A program made the position numbers and the translations under genes. Below, in pieces: positions 46,182-55,568 of a DNA stretch of 64,000 nucleotides. The first letter of the stretch is position 1, and every line of letters starts with the position of its first letter. The notes under the pieces are model-generated. The model ran no database searches and had not been told where the DNA came from. It saw nothing but the letters and a program-made list of their open reading frames with translations. The DNA comes from Nitrospirota bacterium (GTDB taxonomy: Bacteria; Nitrospirota; Nitrospiria; Nitrospirales; Nitrospiraceae), in NCBI GenBank assembly GCA_030645475.1, contig JAUSMA010000067.1, forward strand, positions 1 to 64,000, read 5' to 3'.

Positions 46182-46208
46182 ACAGGCATGGCAAACCGCC
46201 ATGCCTGT
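46182..46208 (+). terminator. Hairpin between iscA and hscB
   Basis: ACAGGCATGGC (46182-46192) and GCCATGCCTGT (46198-46208) pair perfectly over 11 bp around AAACC. The following bases (CTTGTC) are only weakly T-rich. It may attenuate or process the isc transcript so that the chaperone genes are expressed less than iscRSUA. Confidence 0.55.
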
Positions 46209-46228
46209 CTTGTCAGAAGAGGTCGCGG

Positions 46229-46945
46229 ATGGACCATGAACATACCCACAGCTCAAACCCTCGTGAGCTCCAGATGGCCAGGAGCATGTGCTGGCACTGT
46301 CAGTCCGAGGTGTCCGGTGAATACTTCTGCGATCGCTGCGTCAAAGTCCAGCCGGTGTCGAAAGAGACCGATTACTTCACGTGCTTCGGATTCCCGAGGC
46401 GGCTGACCATCGACCCGGGTAAACTGGAAGCGAAGTTCTACGAACTCAGCCGTGCGTTTCACCCTGACTTCTATCAGAACAAGAGCGAAACGGAGCAAAG
46501 CATCAGCCTCGGCAATGCCGCGACGCTCAATTCAGCCTATCGTACGCTCCGCGATCCGATTCAGCGTGTCGAATATCTGCTCGATCTGGAAGCTGGCTCC
46601 GTGAAGGAGATCAGAAATTCGCCGCCAGCCGATCTCTTCGAGGAGATCCTCGAGCTGCAAGACACGCTCGACGAGTATCGGGCCTCCGATCGCACATCGG
46701 ATCCGGGGCAGCAGCTCCGCACAACACTCCAAGCTGAACAACAGACGCTGGAAGAACGCAAACGGGATATGGAGACCCAACTCCAGCAGCTCTTCACCGA
46801 TTGGGATCTTCTTCAAGATCGGGGTGAAGCGACCAGCCAAGCCCGATCAGAACGAGACAGTCTGCTGAAGCAGATGCGGGAAACTCTCTCCAACCGGACC
46901 TACGTCAAAAGTATCATCAACGACCTCGTTGCAACCATCGGATAA
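46229..46945 (+). CDS. hscB: Co-chaperone HscB with N-terminal zinc-like domain
   Basis: 238 residues. An N-terminal CWHC-x11-CDRC tetracysteine segment (about 18-36) resembles that of eukaryotic HSC20 and would bind Zn. The J domain follows with FHPDFYQ (HPD motif). A C-terminal helical IscU-binding domain is present, longer than in E. coli (171 residues). It stimulates HscA ATPase and delivers IscU in known systems. ATG 46229 is the start if the zinc segment is included, which is supported by conserved CxxC spacing. Confidence 0.93.
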   Translation: MDHEHTHSSNPRELQMARSMCWHCQSEVSGEYFCDRCVKVQPVSKETDYFTCFGFPRRLTIDPGKLEAKFYELSRAFHPDFYQNKSETEQSISLGNAATLNSAYRTLRDPIQRVEYLLDLEAGSVKEIRNSPPADLFEEILELQDTLDEYRASDRTSDPGQQLRTTLQAEQQTLEERKRDMETQLQQLFTDWDLLQDRGEATSQARSERDSLLKQMRETLSNRTYVKSIINDLVATIG

Positions 46946-46950
46946 CCATC

Positions 46951-48771
46951 ATGGCACGCATCGTCGGCATCGATCTCGGCACCACCAACTCGCTCGTCGC
47001 CTACATGGAGAACGGACGCCCGCGCGTCATCCCAGGTCGGAATGAACGGGCAATCGTGCCCTCCGTCGTGGCCATGACCGACAACGGGCTCATCGTGGGC
47101 GACGCCGCGAAGGAACACTTGACCCGCAATCCTGAGCGGACGGTCTACTCCGTGAAACGGTTCATGGGGAAAGGACTCGCGGACGTGCAGGGCGAGCTGG
47201 CCTACTTCCCCTACTCGCTCACCGAGCAAGGCGGGGTCATCCGCATTAAGCTCGGCGAGAAGACCTATTCGCCCCCGCAAATCTCCGCAATGATTTTAAA
47301 AGAACTGAAACAGCGGGCCGAAGCGCACCTCGGTGAAAGCATCACCAAAGCCGTCATCACGGTCCCCGCCTACTTCAACGATAGCCAGCGGCAAGCCACC
47401 AAAGACGCCGGCATGATCGCCGGGCTGGAAGTCCTGCGAATCATCAACGAACCAACTGCCGCCTCGCTTGCCTATGGACTCCAAGAAAAGACGCAAGGCA
47501 CGATCGCAGTGTACGATTTCGGCGGAGGCACCTTCGATATCTCCATCCTCAAGCTCAAGAATGGCATCTTCGAAGTGTTGGCCACCAACGGCGACACCCA
47601 CTTGGGCGGAGACGATATCGACCGCCGGATTGCCGACCTCTTCCTTACCGAAATCCGTAGCCGGCATGGAGCCGATTTCAGCACTCACCCGGACCACATG
47701 CAAACGATCCGGCTCGAAGCAGAACGGGCCAAGATCGGTCTGTCCGACGAACTAAAAATACAGGTATCGGTCGAGCTTCCGGACAACAAGGGACGCTTCA
47801 CGCGAGAGCTGACGCGGGACCAGCTCGAATCCCTGATCATAGAGATCATCGAACGGACCCTGACTCCCTGCCGGATGGCCTTGAAAGACGCGGGACTCAC
47901 CCCGGACGCGATCGACGAAGTCGTGCTGGTCGGTGGCTCCACCCGCATGCCGATCGTCCGGCAACGTGTTCAGGAACTGTTCGGAAAGACCCCGCACTGC
48001 GAGATCAATCCCGACGAAGTCGTGGCGCTCGGCGCAGCCGTGCAAGCGGACATTCTCAGCGGCGGCACGACGGATATGCTGTTGCTCGACGTCACGCCGC
48101 TCTCCCTGGGTATCGAAACTATGGGCGGAGTGATGAGCAGCCTGATTCGACGAAACACGACGATCCCCGCCAGTGCCAAGGAGATGTTCACCACCTATGT
48201 CGACGGGCAGACCGGCGTAGACATCCACATCCTCCAGGGCGAACGCGAACTGGCGAAAGACAATCGCAGCCTGGCAAAATTCAGACTGAAGGTTCCTCCA
48301 CTCCCGGCGGGCGTCCCTCGCATCGAAGTGACGTTCCTCATTGATGCCAATGGGATCTTGAGCGTGAAGGCCAGCGACATGCGAACCGGACTGAGCCAGT
48401 CCATCGAGGTAAAGCCGTCGTACGGGTTATCCGACCATGAAGTGGAGCAGATGATCGAGGACTCGTTCAAGTTCGCAAAAGATGACGTCAACGCCAGAAA
48501 ACTGATTGAGACGCGGCTCGACGCCGGCGCCTTGATCACGACGACGGAGAAATCACTGGGGGAGGGCCTGCACCTGATCGCCGAAGAAGATGTCGCAGCC
48601 ATTCGAGCAGCGCTCGCGGCCCTGGCAACCGCGCAGAAGGGCAACGACCCGCGCGCCATCCGCGCGCGCATCGCCGACCTCGAACAATCGGCGCAACGAC
48701 TGACCGTCGCGATGCTGAACGACTCGCTCAAACGAGGACTCCAAGGCAAGAAGGTCTCGGACCTCACGTAA
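46951..48771 (+). CDS. hscA: Hsp70-type chaperone HscA
   Basis: 606 residues. ATPase domain with GIDLGTTNSLVAYME, VPAYFNDSQRQATKDA, VYDFGGGTFDISIL and VGGSTRMPIVRQ, followed by the substrate-binding domain. Length and absence of a long C-terminal lid extension match HscA rather than DnaK. It acts on IscU via LPPVK. Starts 5 bases after hscB. Confidence 0.96.
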   Translation: MARIVGIDLGTTNSLVAYMENGRPRVIPGRNERAIVPSVVAMTDNGLIVGDAAKEHLTRNPERTVYSVKRFMGKGLADVQGELAYFPYSLTEQGGVIRIKLGEKTYSPPQISAMILKELKQRAEAHLGESITKAVITVPAYFNDSQRQATKDAGMIAGLEVLRIINEPTAASLAYGLQEKTQGTIAVYDFGGGTFDISILKLKNGIFEVLATNGDTHLGGDDIDRRIADLFLTEIRSRHGADFSTHPDHMQTIRLEAERAKIGLSDELKIQVSVELPDNKGRFTRELTRDQLESLIIEIIERTLTPCRMALKDAGLTPDAIDEVVLVGGSTRMPIVRQRVQELFGKTPHCEINPDEVVALGAAVQADILSGGTTDMLLLDVTPLSLGIETMGGVMSSLIRRNTTIPASAKEMFTTYVDGQTGVDIHILQGERELAKDNRSLAKFRLKVPPLPAGVPRIEVTFLIDANGILSVKASDMRTGLSQSIEVKPSYGLSDHEVEQMIEDSFKFAKDDVNARKLIETRLDAGALITTTEKSLGEGLHLIAEEDVAAIRAALAALATAQKGNDPRAIRARIADLEQSAQRLTVAMLNDSLKRGLQGKKVSDLT

Positions 48772-48821
48772 CACGTCATCCGCATCTTGCGTCACGAACG
48801 ACGAGAGACGAAGGAGTTCGC

Positions 48822-49034
48822 ATGGATTTGAAGTGGAACAACACTGAAGATATCGCGATTCGCCTGGTAGAAGAACATCCGGAATCGGATCCGCTCACCA
48901 TTCGCTTCACCGACATGCATGCCTGGATCGTCGCGCTCCCGGACTTCAAGGATGATCCCAAGAAATCGAACGAGAAAATTCTGGAGGCGATTCAGATGGC
49001 CTGGCACGAAGAATATCAGGACTCGAAGCCCTGA
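48822..49034 (+). CDS. iscX: IscX
   Basis: 70 residues with the IscX/YfhJ signature LKWNNTEDIAIRL, LTIRFTDMHAWIVALPDFKDDP and the C-terminal EAIQMAWHEEY. Binds IscS and iron and tunes cluster assembly in E. coli. Last gene of the isc operon. Confidence 0.96.
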   Translation: MDLKWNNTEDIAIRLVEEHPESDPLTIRFTDMHAWIVALPDFKDDPKKSNEKILEAIQMAWHEEYQDSKP

Positions 49035-49132
49035 GCTGAGAAGCATGACCTGCGAGACTGGCAAGAACCGCGCGACGTGGACAGATTAGACTCCTAGCTT
49101 CTCTCGTCCGGCTATCCTGCTAAATTGTTCTG

Positions 49133-51520
49133 CTACAGAGCCCCTTCGGGGATTTGATCCAGCTTATAGAAATCAATCGGGTCCAGTCGGCGCTGAGGCG
49201 CTTGGGTTGGCTCGCTGCCCTTAATAAAGATATCGACTGTGCCGGCCTGCCCCTCCTGCTCGCCATCGAGTAATCCCGTGGCTGGATCGACATTCACGAA
49301 TGTCACGCCTTCCGGAATGCTGAAGAACGCCACCGGTAGCGGCTTGAGCGCCTCCTTCATGAAATTGATCCAAATGGGCAGTGCGGCATGCGCCCCCGAC
49401 TCTGTCTCGCCGAGCGAACGGCGATCGTCAAAGCCCACATAGATGCCTGCCACCAAGTTTGGAGCGCCACCGATAAACCATGCGTTGATGAAATCATTGG
49501 TCGTTCCGGTCTTCCCGGCAAGCGGCCGGCCAATACCTTTGGCGGCCTGTCCGGTCCCCTTCTGAATCACATCTTCCATCATATTAGTGATCCCGTAGGC
49601 GGTTTCCTTGGAGATCACCGTCAGGGATTGCGACTCTGCCAACTCAAGCACCTTTCCCGCACTATCCTCCACCGACACAATCGCGTAGGGCTCCAATCGG
49701 CTCCCCTCATTGAGTAGCACCGCATACACAGAAGTCAGTTCCATGAGCCCCACAGAAGACGATCCTAATCCCAGCGACAAATCTGCGGCGAGTGGACTGG
49801 TAATTCCAACCGTTTTGGCAAACTCGATGACATTCCTGATCCCCACCTTGTCCAGCAACCGGACTGTCGCGAGGTTGTATGAATGAGCCAGCGCATCCCG
49901 CAAACTCACCATGCCATGGAACTTCTTCCCATAGTTCTCAGGCTTCCACGTTTTCTCCTCCAGCTCCTGCTCGTAGACAACCGGTGCATCGAGAATGACC
50001 GACGCAGGGCTCATCCCGTGATTCAGGGCCGCCGCATAGATGATCGGCTTGAAAGCAGACCCCGGCTGACGATGAGCCTGAACGGCACGATTATATTCAC
50101 TGCGCCCAAAATCGTACCCGCCGACCATGACCCGAATGGCACCCTTCGCCGGATCAAGCGCAATCAACCCTCCCTCGACCAGGGGTGTCTGCTCCAGCTG
50201 GACGTACAGGAGGTCCCGCTCGAGCTTCTTCACCATCACCTCGACGACGTCACCAGGCTTCAGTACCTGTTTGAGGTTTGGGTTGATGACGACATCTTTC
50301 GCCGTATCCGGTCCGGTCAAACGGCGCTTCGCCCAGGCCATATCGTCGAACAAAAGCCTCGCCACCGTTGATCCGACCTGCACCACAAAATGATCCTTCG
50401 CCACTTTCGTGACGAACCCCTCCCGGTAGTCCCCTGCCTTGAGAATCTGCCCAGCGGTCGCAGCAGCAGCGGGTGTAACCGGCGCATCCACGTCCACCGT
50501 TCGAAGCGGACCCCGCCACCCCTGCCGCTTGTCTAGTTCGCGCAAACCGGCCGCAAACGCCACTTCCGCAGCCTTCTGCATCTCCATGTTCAAGGTCGTA
50601 AAGACTTTCAGCCCGCCCTTATACACCAGCGCTTCGCCGTACTTGGCGATCAACATCTGCCTGACATATTCCACAAAGTAGGGCGCCGCCTGTTCACCGC
50701 CAGGACGCCGAAAATTGAGCGTTTCGGCCACCGCCGCTTCACGTTCTGCCGCGGTGAGGAACCCGGCCTCTTCCATCCGCGCCAATACATGTTCTTGTCG
50801 CTTTTTCGCTCGGTCGTAGGCTTTGAACGGCGAGTAATGGTTGGGAGATTTCGGAAGACCCGCCAGAAAAGCGGTCTCCGCAATCGTGAGAGCTGAAAGA
50901 TCTTTTCCGAAATAGGTTTGGGCCGCCGAGGCGATACCGTAGGCGCCTTGCCCGAAGTAAATCTGATTCAAATAGAGTTCGAGAATTTTATCCTTCGTCA
51001 GGACCAACTCCATCTTGTACGCCAGAATCAACTCGCGAACTTTGCGATCGAAGGTACGCTCGGATGAAAGAAACAGGGAGCGTGCCAGTTGCTGAGTTAT
51101 CGTACTAGCGCCTTCAACCTTGCTCCCTCGACGGAGGTTCGTCCAGGCCGCACGGAGCATGCCGATGTAGTCAAGTCCTGGATGCTCAAAGAACCGGACA
51201 TCCTCCACGGCGATGACTGCATGACGAAACCCTTCTGGAATTCCCGCCAGAGGGGTCTGGATGCGACGCTCAATAAAAAATTGACCGATGCGCTGCTGGT
51301 CGCTCGAATAGACCTGCGTGACCAGGCTGGGTTGATAGGTCTCCAGCTGGTCCAATGGGGGAAGGTCATTCGCGAGGTGCCATACGAAACCGCCGACGGC
51401 TAAGCCTCCCATCAAGGCCACCGCCCCTAAGCTGAGAAGTGCGATCTGCCACCACCACCATGACCGACGGGGCGCTGGGTGACGGGGCTCATACTGACTA
51501 GGAACCTGACGATCCATCAT
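49133..51520 (-). CDS. mrcA: Class A penicillin-binding protein (PBP1A)
   Basis: Bifunctional peptidoglycan synthase of 795 residues. Membrane anchor about 21-45. Glycosyltransferase domain: EDVRFFEHPGLDYIGM, GASTITQQLARSLF and KILELYLNQIYFGQGAYG. Transpeptidase motifs: SxxK (GSAFKPIIY), SxN (HSYNLATVRL) and KTG (GKTGTTNDF). Full length with an OB-like insert between domains. It is a single-gene unit divergent from the BipA gene. Confidence 0.96.
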   Translation of the reverse strand: MMDRQVPSQYEPRHPAPRRSWWWWQIALLSLGAVALMGGLAVGGFVWHLANDLPPLDQLETYQPSLVTQVYSSDQQRIGQFFIERRIQTPLAGIPEGFRHAVIAVEDVRFFEHPGLDYIGMLRAAWTNLRRGSKVEGASTITQQLARSLFLSSERTFDRKVRELILAYKMELVLTKDKILELYLNQIYFGQGAYGIASAAQTYFGKDLSALTIAETAFLAGLPKSPNHYSPFKAYDRAKKRQEHVLARMEEAGFLTAAEREAAVAETLNFRRPGGEQAAPYFVEYVRQMLIAKYGEALVYKGGLKVFTTLNMEMQKAAEVAFAAGLRELDKRQGWRGPLRTVDVDAPVTPAAAATAGQILKAGDYREGFVTKVAKDHFVVQVGSTVARLLFDDMAWAKRRLTGPDTAKDVVINPNLKQVLKPGDVVEVMVKKLERDLLYVQLEQTPLVEGGLIALDPAKGAIRVMVGGYDFGRSEYNRAVQAHRQPGSAFKPIIYAAALNHGMSPASVILDAPVVYEQELEEKTWKPENYGKKFHGMVSLRDALAHSYNLATVRLLDKVGIRNVIEFAKTVGITSPLAADLSLGLGSSSVGLMELTSVYAVLLNEGSRLEPYAIVSVEDSAGKVLELAESQSLTVISKETAYGITNMMEDVIQKGTGQAAKGIGRPLAGKTGTTNDFINAWFIGGAPNLVAGIYVGFDDRRSLGETESGAHAALPIWINFMKEALKPLPVAFFSIPEGVTFVNVDPATGLLDGEQEGQAGTVDIFIKGSEPTQAPQRRLDPIDFYKLDQIPEGAL

Positions 51521-51739
51521 AATTACGCGGGGTTATCTTGTGGAAACACTCGCCTCCCTGGGAAGGAGGCCGAAGTCACCATACCGTGGGGCCCCTCAAA
51601 ACTCAAGCCTGCGACGGCACCCCTTCCTCCCAGGCATCTTCTTCCCGGCATCGCTTGTACCGGACAGCATGCTTCGGGTATACTGTCCCACGGCGCCTGG
51701 ATTCCCGGGCGCTTTTTTTTGGAGCATGCAGCAATATCT

Positions 51740-53626
51740 ATGGATCAGACAGCCCCAACAGAGTCTCCCGTCGCAGCCGATATCGCTCCTAAGGGGCGTC
51801 GTAGCGACATTCGAAATATCGCCATTATTGCCCACGTCGACCATGGCAAAACGACCTTGGTTGACGCGGTGCTCCGACAGACCCACGTCCATCGCAAGAT
51901 CGACGACATGGGTGAGCGGATCATGGACTCGATGGACCAGGAGCGTGAACGCGGGATCACGATCCGGGCCAAAAACGCCAGCGTCATCTACAAGGGCGTA
52001 AAAATCAATATCGTCGACACCCCGGGCCATGCCGACTTCGGCGGTGAGGTCGAGCGGACCCTGCGCATGGTGGACGGCGTCCTCATCTTGATCGACGCAA
52101 AAGAAGGCCCTATGCCGCAAACGACTTTCGTATTGCGGAAAGCGCTTGCGCTCGGACACAAAGCCATCGTCGTCATCAACAAGATCGACCGGCCTGATGC
52201 CGTCATCGACGATGTGGTGAACCGGACCTTCGACTTGTTCGTCCATCTCGGAGCGACCGACGAGCAGCTGGATTTCCCCATTGTCTACACCGCCGCGATC
52301 AAGGGCACGGCAACCAACGACCTCGCGAAGCCCGGCACGGACATTTCGCCCCTCCTCGACACCGTCCTGGAGAAGATTCCCGCACCGGCGATCAATGCTG
52401 AGGCGCCATTGCAGATCCTGATTCTTTCCCTGATCCAGGACCTCTACAAAGGCAAGATGGGAGTGGGAAAGATTCAATCCGGCTCGATCGCCCGCCGACA
52501 GAATGTGGTCGTACTCGGCAAGGATGGCGCCAAGTTCCCAGGAAAAGTATCCGACCTCGCAGTCTACTCCGGCCTTGACCGGACGGATGTGGAACAGGCG
52601 GAAGCAGGAGAAATCGTCGCAGTGGCAGGTCTGGACGAGGTGAGCATCGGCGATACGATCGCCGACGCGGAGAACCCCGTCGCCTTGACTCGCGTGACGG
52701 TCGACGAGCCAACCGTCCAAATGACCTTTTCTGTGAACAATAGCCCGTTCGCCGGACGGGAAGGGAAGTACCTGACCTCGCGGCACTTGCGCGATCGGCT
52801 CTTCAGAGAACTCGAAACCAACGTGTCCTTGCGCGTCCAGGAAACGGATAGTGCGGATAAGTTCCTCGTGGCAGGCCGCGGCGAACTCCACCTCGGCGTC
52901 CTGATCGAAGCCATGCGCCGGGAAGGCTACGAACTGCAAGTCTCGCAACCGGAAGTCATCGTCCATCGGGACGGAGACAAGGTCCTCGAACCCTATGAGG
53001 AACTGACGATCCAGGTGCCGGAGACCTATCAAGGCGCCGTGATCGAAGAGCTGGGCAAACGACGTGGCGAATTGCGCCATATGCGGCTCATCCATTCCGA
53101 CGTCGGAACAAGCGAAATGCATCTCGAATATCATATCCCCACCCGCGGGATTATGGGACTCAAGAACCTCCTGGTCGCCAAGACGCGCGGCACCATCATC
53201 ATGCACCATGTCTTTGTCGCCTACGAGCCGCTGGAGCAGCGCGACCTCGCGGTGGCGACACATGGATCGCTCGTCGCCTGCGAAGACGGCACTAGCTCAG
53301 GGTATGCCATCTTCATGACCCAGGATCGGGGAACCATGTTCATCGGCCCTGTCGTGGATGTCTATCGCGGGATGGTCGTCGGCGAGAACAGCCGGGACGA
53401 AGACATGGACGTGAACGTCTGTAAAGAAAAGCAGCTGTCCAACATGCGTGCGTCGGGAACCGATGAGGCCTTGGTCCTCACGCCGCCACGGGAAATGGGC
53501 TTGGAGTTCGCACTCGAATATATCGGCCCGGACGAACTGATTGAGGTGACGCCGAAGAGCCTGCGTATTCGCAAAAAGATCCTCAACTCGGATGAACGCC
53601 GTCGGGCTAAGAAGTCCAGCAAATAG
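51740..53626 (+). CDS. typA: Ribosome-associated GTPase BipA/TypA
   Basis: 628 residues from ATG 51740. GTPase motifs: AHVDHGKTT (G1, residues 31-39), [11 protein letters not shown] (G2), [13 protein letters not shown] (G3) and NKIDRPDA (G4). EF-G-like domains follow, then the BipA-specific C-terminus. It acts in 50S assembly and stress adaptation in known bacteria. A short polar N-tail precedes the G domain. In-frame codons upstream reach back toward 51479 but lack domain support. Confidence 0.96.
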   Translation: MDQTAPTESPVAADIAPKGRRSDIRNIAIIAHVDHGKTTLVDAVLRQTHVHRKIDDMGERIMDSMDQERERGITIRAKNASVIYKGVKINIVDTPGHADFGGEVERTLRMVDGVLILIDAKEGPMPQTTFVLRKALALGHKAIVVINKIDRPDAVIDDVVNRTFDLFVHLGATDEQLDFPIVYTAAIKGTATNDLAKPGTDISPLLDTVLEKIPAPAINAEAPLQILILSLIQDLYKGKMGVGKIQSGSIARRQNVVVLGKDGAKFPGKVSDLAVYSGLDRTDVEQAEAGEIVAVAGLDEVSIGDTIADAENPVALTRVTVDEPTVQMTFSVNNSPFAGREGKYLTSRHLRDRLFRELETNVSLRVQETDSADKFLVAGRGELHLGVLIEAMRREGYELQVSQPEVIVHRDGDKVLEPYEELTIQVPETYQGAVIEELGKRRGELRHMRLIHSDVGTSEMHLEYHIPTRGIMGLKNLLVAKTRGTIIMHHVFVAYEPLEQRDLAVATHGSLVACEDGTSSGYAIFMTQDRGTMFIGPVVDVYRGMVVGENSRDEDMDVNVCKEKQLSNMRASGTDEALVLTPPREMGLEFALEYIGPDELIEVTPKSLRIRKKILNSDERRRAKKSSK

Positions 53627-53639
53627 CCGCAGCGCCACG

Positions 53640-54395
53640 ATGAGGATCAAGAAGAAAACGCCAAAACCCTCGGCTCGCCGCCCTCCGCTCTACTTCATCG
53701 GCTATCGTGGAACGGCACCGGCTACCGACGAACTAAAGGTCTGGTACGACCGGGAATATGGTGGACCGCTGACTATTCGCCATGAGGCTGGCTCGGCAGA
53801 ATCCTGGCATGCGACTCACGGCCCCTGGTCGGCCCATGTCGTGATGCCTCTGCCGATGAGCCACGTGGCCGACGTGATGAAGCAGCTGGCCTGGGAACAC
53901 GACGTAATGGGAGCAGTCGCGCCCTCCCTTGCACCTCCGCGAGACATGCCGGATATGATTCTCTTTGCCGCGCGACTAGCCAGGGGGCTCACGCTCCTCA
54001 CGCAAGGCACAGCCCATGACATCACCACGAACCAGTATGTGAACCCGTCTGACTGGCAGAATCGTCCCCTCACCCACTTCGACGTGAGCGATCACATCCC
54101 AGTCTTGCAGGAAGACCATGAGCCGAGCCATCGGAGCCGGTGTTATACCCTCGGCCTCAGTAAGTTCGGGGTGGATGAACTTGAAATGTTTCTCTCCCCT
54201 GGTCTCCCAGACCAGCCTATCCGTGACCTCCTCCGTGAAACGGCAGATGAATTGACCAGGACCGGACAGTCTCCCAAGGTCGGAAGCCGCATCCGTATAG
54301 GACCATCTGGTCAGAATATTGAAATTGCCAACCACCGCACCGCCGCACCAGCCGGTCGTATGCTCAGCTTTCGAGAAGTCAGAACTTCGTTATAG
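53640..54395 (+). CDS. Hypothetical protein
   Basis: 251 residues from ATG 53640, 13 bases after bipA, so probably co-transcribed. A basic N-tail (RIKKKTPKPSARR) is followed by a soluble alpha/beta protein with WHATHGPWSAHVVMPLPMSHV and HITTNQYVNPSDWQN-like segments. I see no motif I can assign. The C-terminus is regular (GRMLSFREVRTSL). Function unknown. Confidence 0.7.
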   Translation: MRIKKKTPKPSARRPPLYFIGYRGTAPATDELKVWYDREYGGPLTIRHEAGSAESWHATHGPWSAHVVMPLPMSHVADVMKQLAWEHDVMGAVAPSLAPPRDMPDMILFAARLARGLTLLTQGTAHDITTNQYVNPSDWQNRPLTHFDVSDHIPVLQEDHEPSHRSRCYTLGLSKFGVDELEMFLSPGLPDQPIRDLLRETADELTRTGQSPKVGSRIRIGPSGQNIEIANHRTAAPAGRMLSFREVRTSL

Positions 54396-54540
54396 TTTTC
54401 CTGCTTTATCGAGCGCTTATAGGTCGCCATGGCCAACCATAGGCCTTCAGGACCGTTGACAAGGTTTCAAGCCGCACGGTACAAAAATACAGACGAATGT
54501 GTCAGAGGCCGGACTAAACCCAGTGAAGGAGGCATCCAGA

Positions 54541-55010
54541 TGAGCGACGTAGCAGCAGAAATTAAGGTTGGCGATACCGCACCGGATTTTGACTTAAAGG
54601 ATCAGGATCAGAAGGACGTGAAGCTGAGCGACTACCGCGGCAAGAAGAATGTCGTGCTCTGCTTCTATCCTCTGGATTGGAGCCCGGTCTGTCAGGGCGA
54701 GAACAAGTGCCTGACCGACGACTTCCCCAAGTTCCAATCAGCGAATGCAGAATTGTTCGGCATCAGCTGCGACAGCTTCTTTTCGCACAAGGCCTGGGCT
54801 GATTCTATGGACCTCAAGCACCGCCTCTTGTCGGACGTGCACCGGACCACGGCGAAGGCCTACGGCCTCTACTTTGAGCCGTTGAATTGCTCAAAGCGTG
54901 CAACCGTCATCGTGGACAAGAACGGCAAGGTCGCCTACGCGAAGGTACAGGAGATCAAAGTGGCGCGGGAAGACAAGGACATTCTCGCGGCCCTCGCGAA
55001 GCTGAGCTAA
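54541..55010 (+). CDS. Peroxiredoxin (AhpC/TSA family)
   Basis: 156 residues with [43 protein letters not shown] (peroxidatic Cys; typical TPVCTxE becomes SPVCQGE) and [12 protein letters not shown] further Cys at EPLNCSKR may be a resolving Cys. ATG 54541 follows GAAGGAGG. Reduces peroxides with thioredoxin in related proteins; a thioredoxin-like gene is next. Confidence 0.93.
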
Positions 55011-55021
55011 TTCGAATAGTC

Positions 55022-55079
55022 CTGAGTGCTGAGGGCCGAGATTTCGGCTGACTCAGCACTCAGAACTCAGCACTGAGTA
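55022..55079. repeat. Intergenic dyad repeat (CTGAGTGCTGAG / CTCAGCACTCAG)
   Basis: Perfect 12-bp arms at 55022-55033 and 55052-55063 enclose a smaller hairpin (GCCGA-GATT-TCGGC). A third, near-identical unit (CTCAGCACTGAG) follows at 55066-55077. It fills the gap between peroxiredoxin and the thioredoxin-like gene and is followed by TTTT, so it may terminate the former. It looks like a mobile intergenic palindrome unit. Confidence 0.6.
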
Positions 55080-55088
55080 CTTTTAATT

Positions 55089-55421
55089 ATGCCTGGAACA
55101 GTCGAAGACGTTAGAGACGAAAACTATAAGGAATTCACCGACGCGCCCGCTGCGATCGTCGCCTACGGCCTCGCGACCTGTGAACCCTGCAAGACCTACG
55201 ACCCAATCCTGGAAGAGACCGCCGCCAAGTTTCCCGGAGTAAAAGTCGGCAAAGCGAAGATGCATGTCCCTGGCCGATGCCGAGAGATTAAAAAGAGCCA
55301 TACCTTCGAAACCTACCCCACCACGCACTTCTTTGCACATGGCACGCTGCTCCTCACCCGCGAAGGTGTCGTCGAACCAGCAGAACTCGCCTCGTTGATT
55401 TCAGATCACCTGCTCAAGTAG
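55089..55421 (+). CDS. Thioredoxin-like protein
   Basis: 110 residues, soluble, thioredoxin fold with active CEPC (ATCEPCKTY) and a cis-Pro region ETYPTTHFF. The length is that of thioredoxin, but motif CEPC replaces CGPC, and VPGRCREIKKS carries an extra Cys. It may reduce the peroxiredoxin encoded upstream. Function beyond a redox role is not known. Confidence 0.85.
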   Translation: MPGTVEDVRDENYKEFTDAPAAIVAYGLATCEPCKTYDPILEETAAKFPGVKVGKAKMHVPGRCREIKKSHTFETYPTTHFFAHGTLLLTREGVVEPAELASLISDHLLK

Positions 55422-55568
55422 CCGCACCGTCTCTTCATCGAATTCAGCTCACGTCTTCCGAAAATCGTCGATCTTCTTGACTCACTCAGGACTTGTAGTA
55501 AGGTCGAGAGGCCGTGGTGACATGAGGCAAGAATCGCCTGCACCACCGCCTGTTTCGAGGTAGCGCGT

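Noticed and set aside
51596-53263. 555-residue open frame on the minus strand
   Set aside because: Antisense to the BipA gene, no motif; the BipA GTPase motifs are in order on the other strand.
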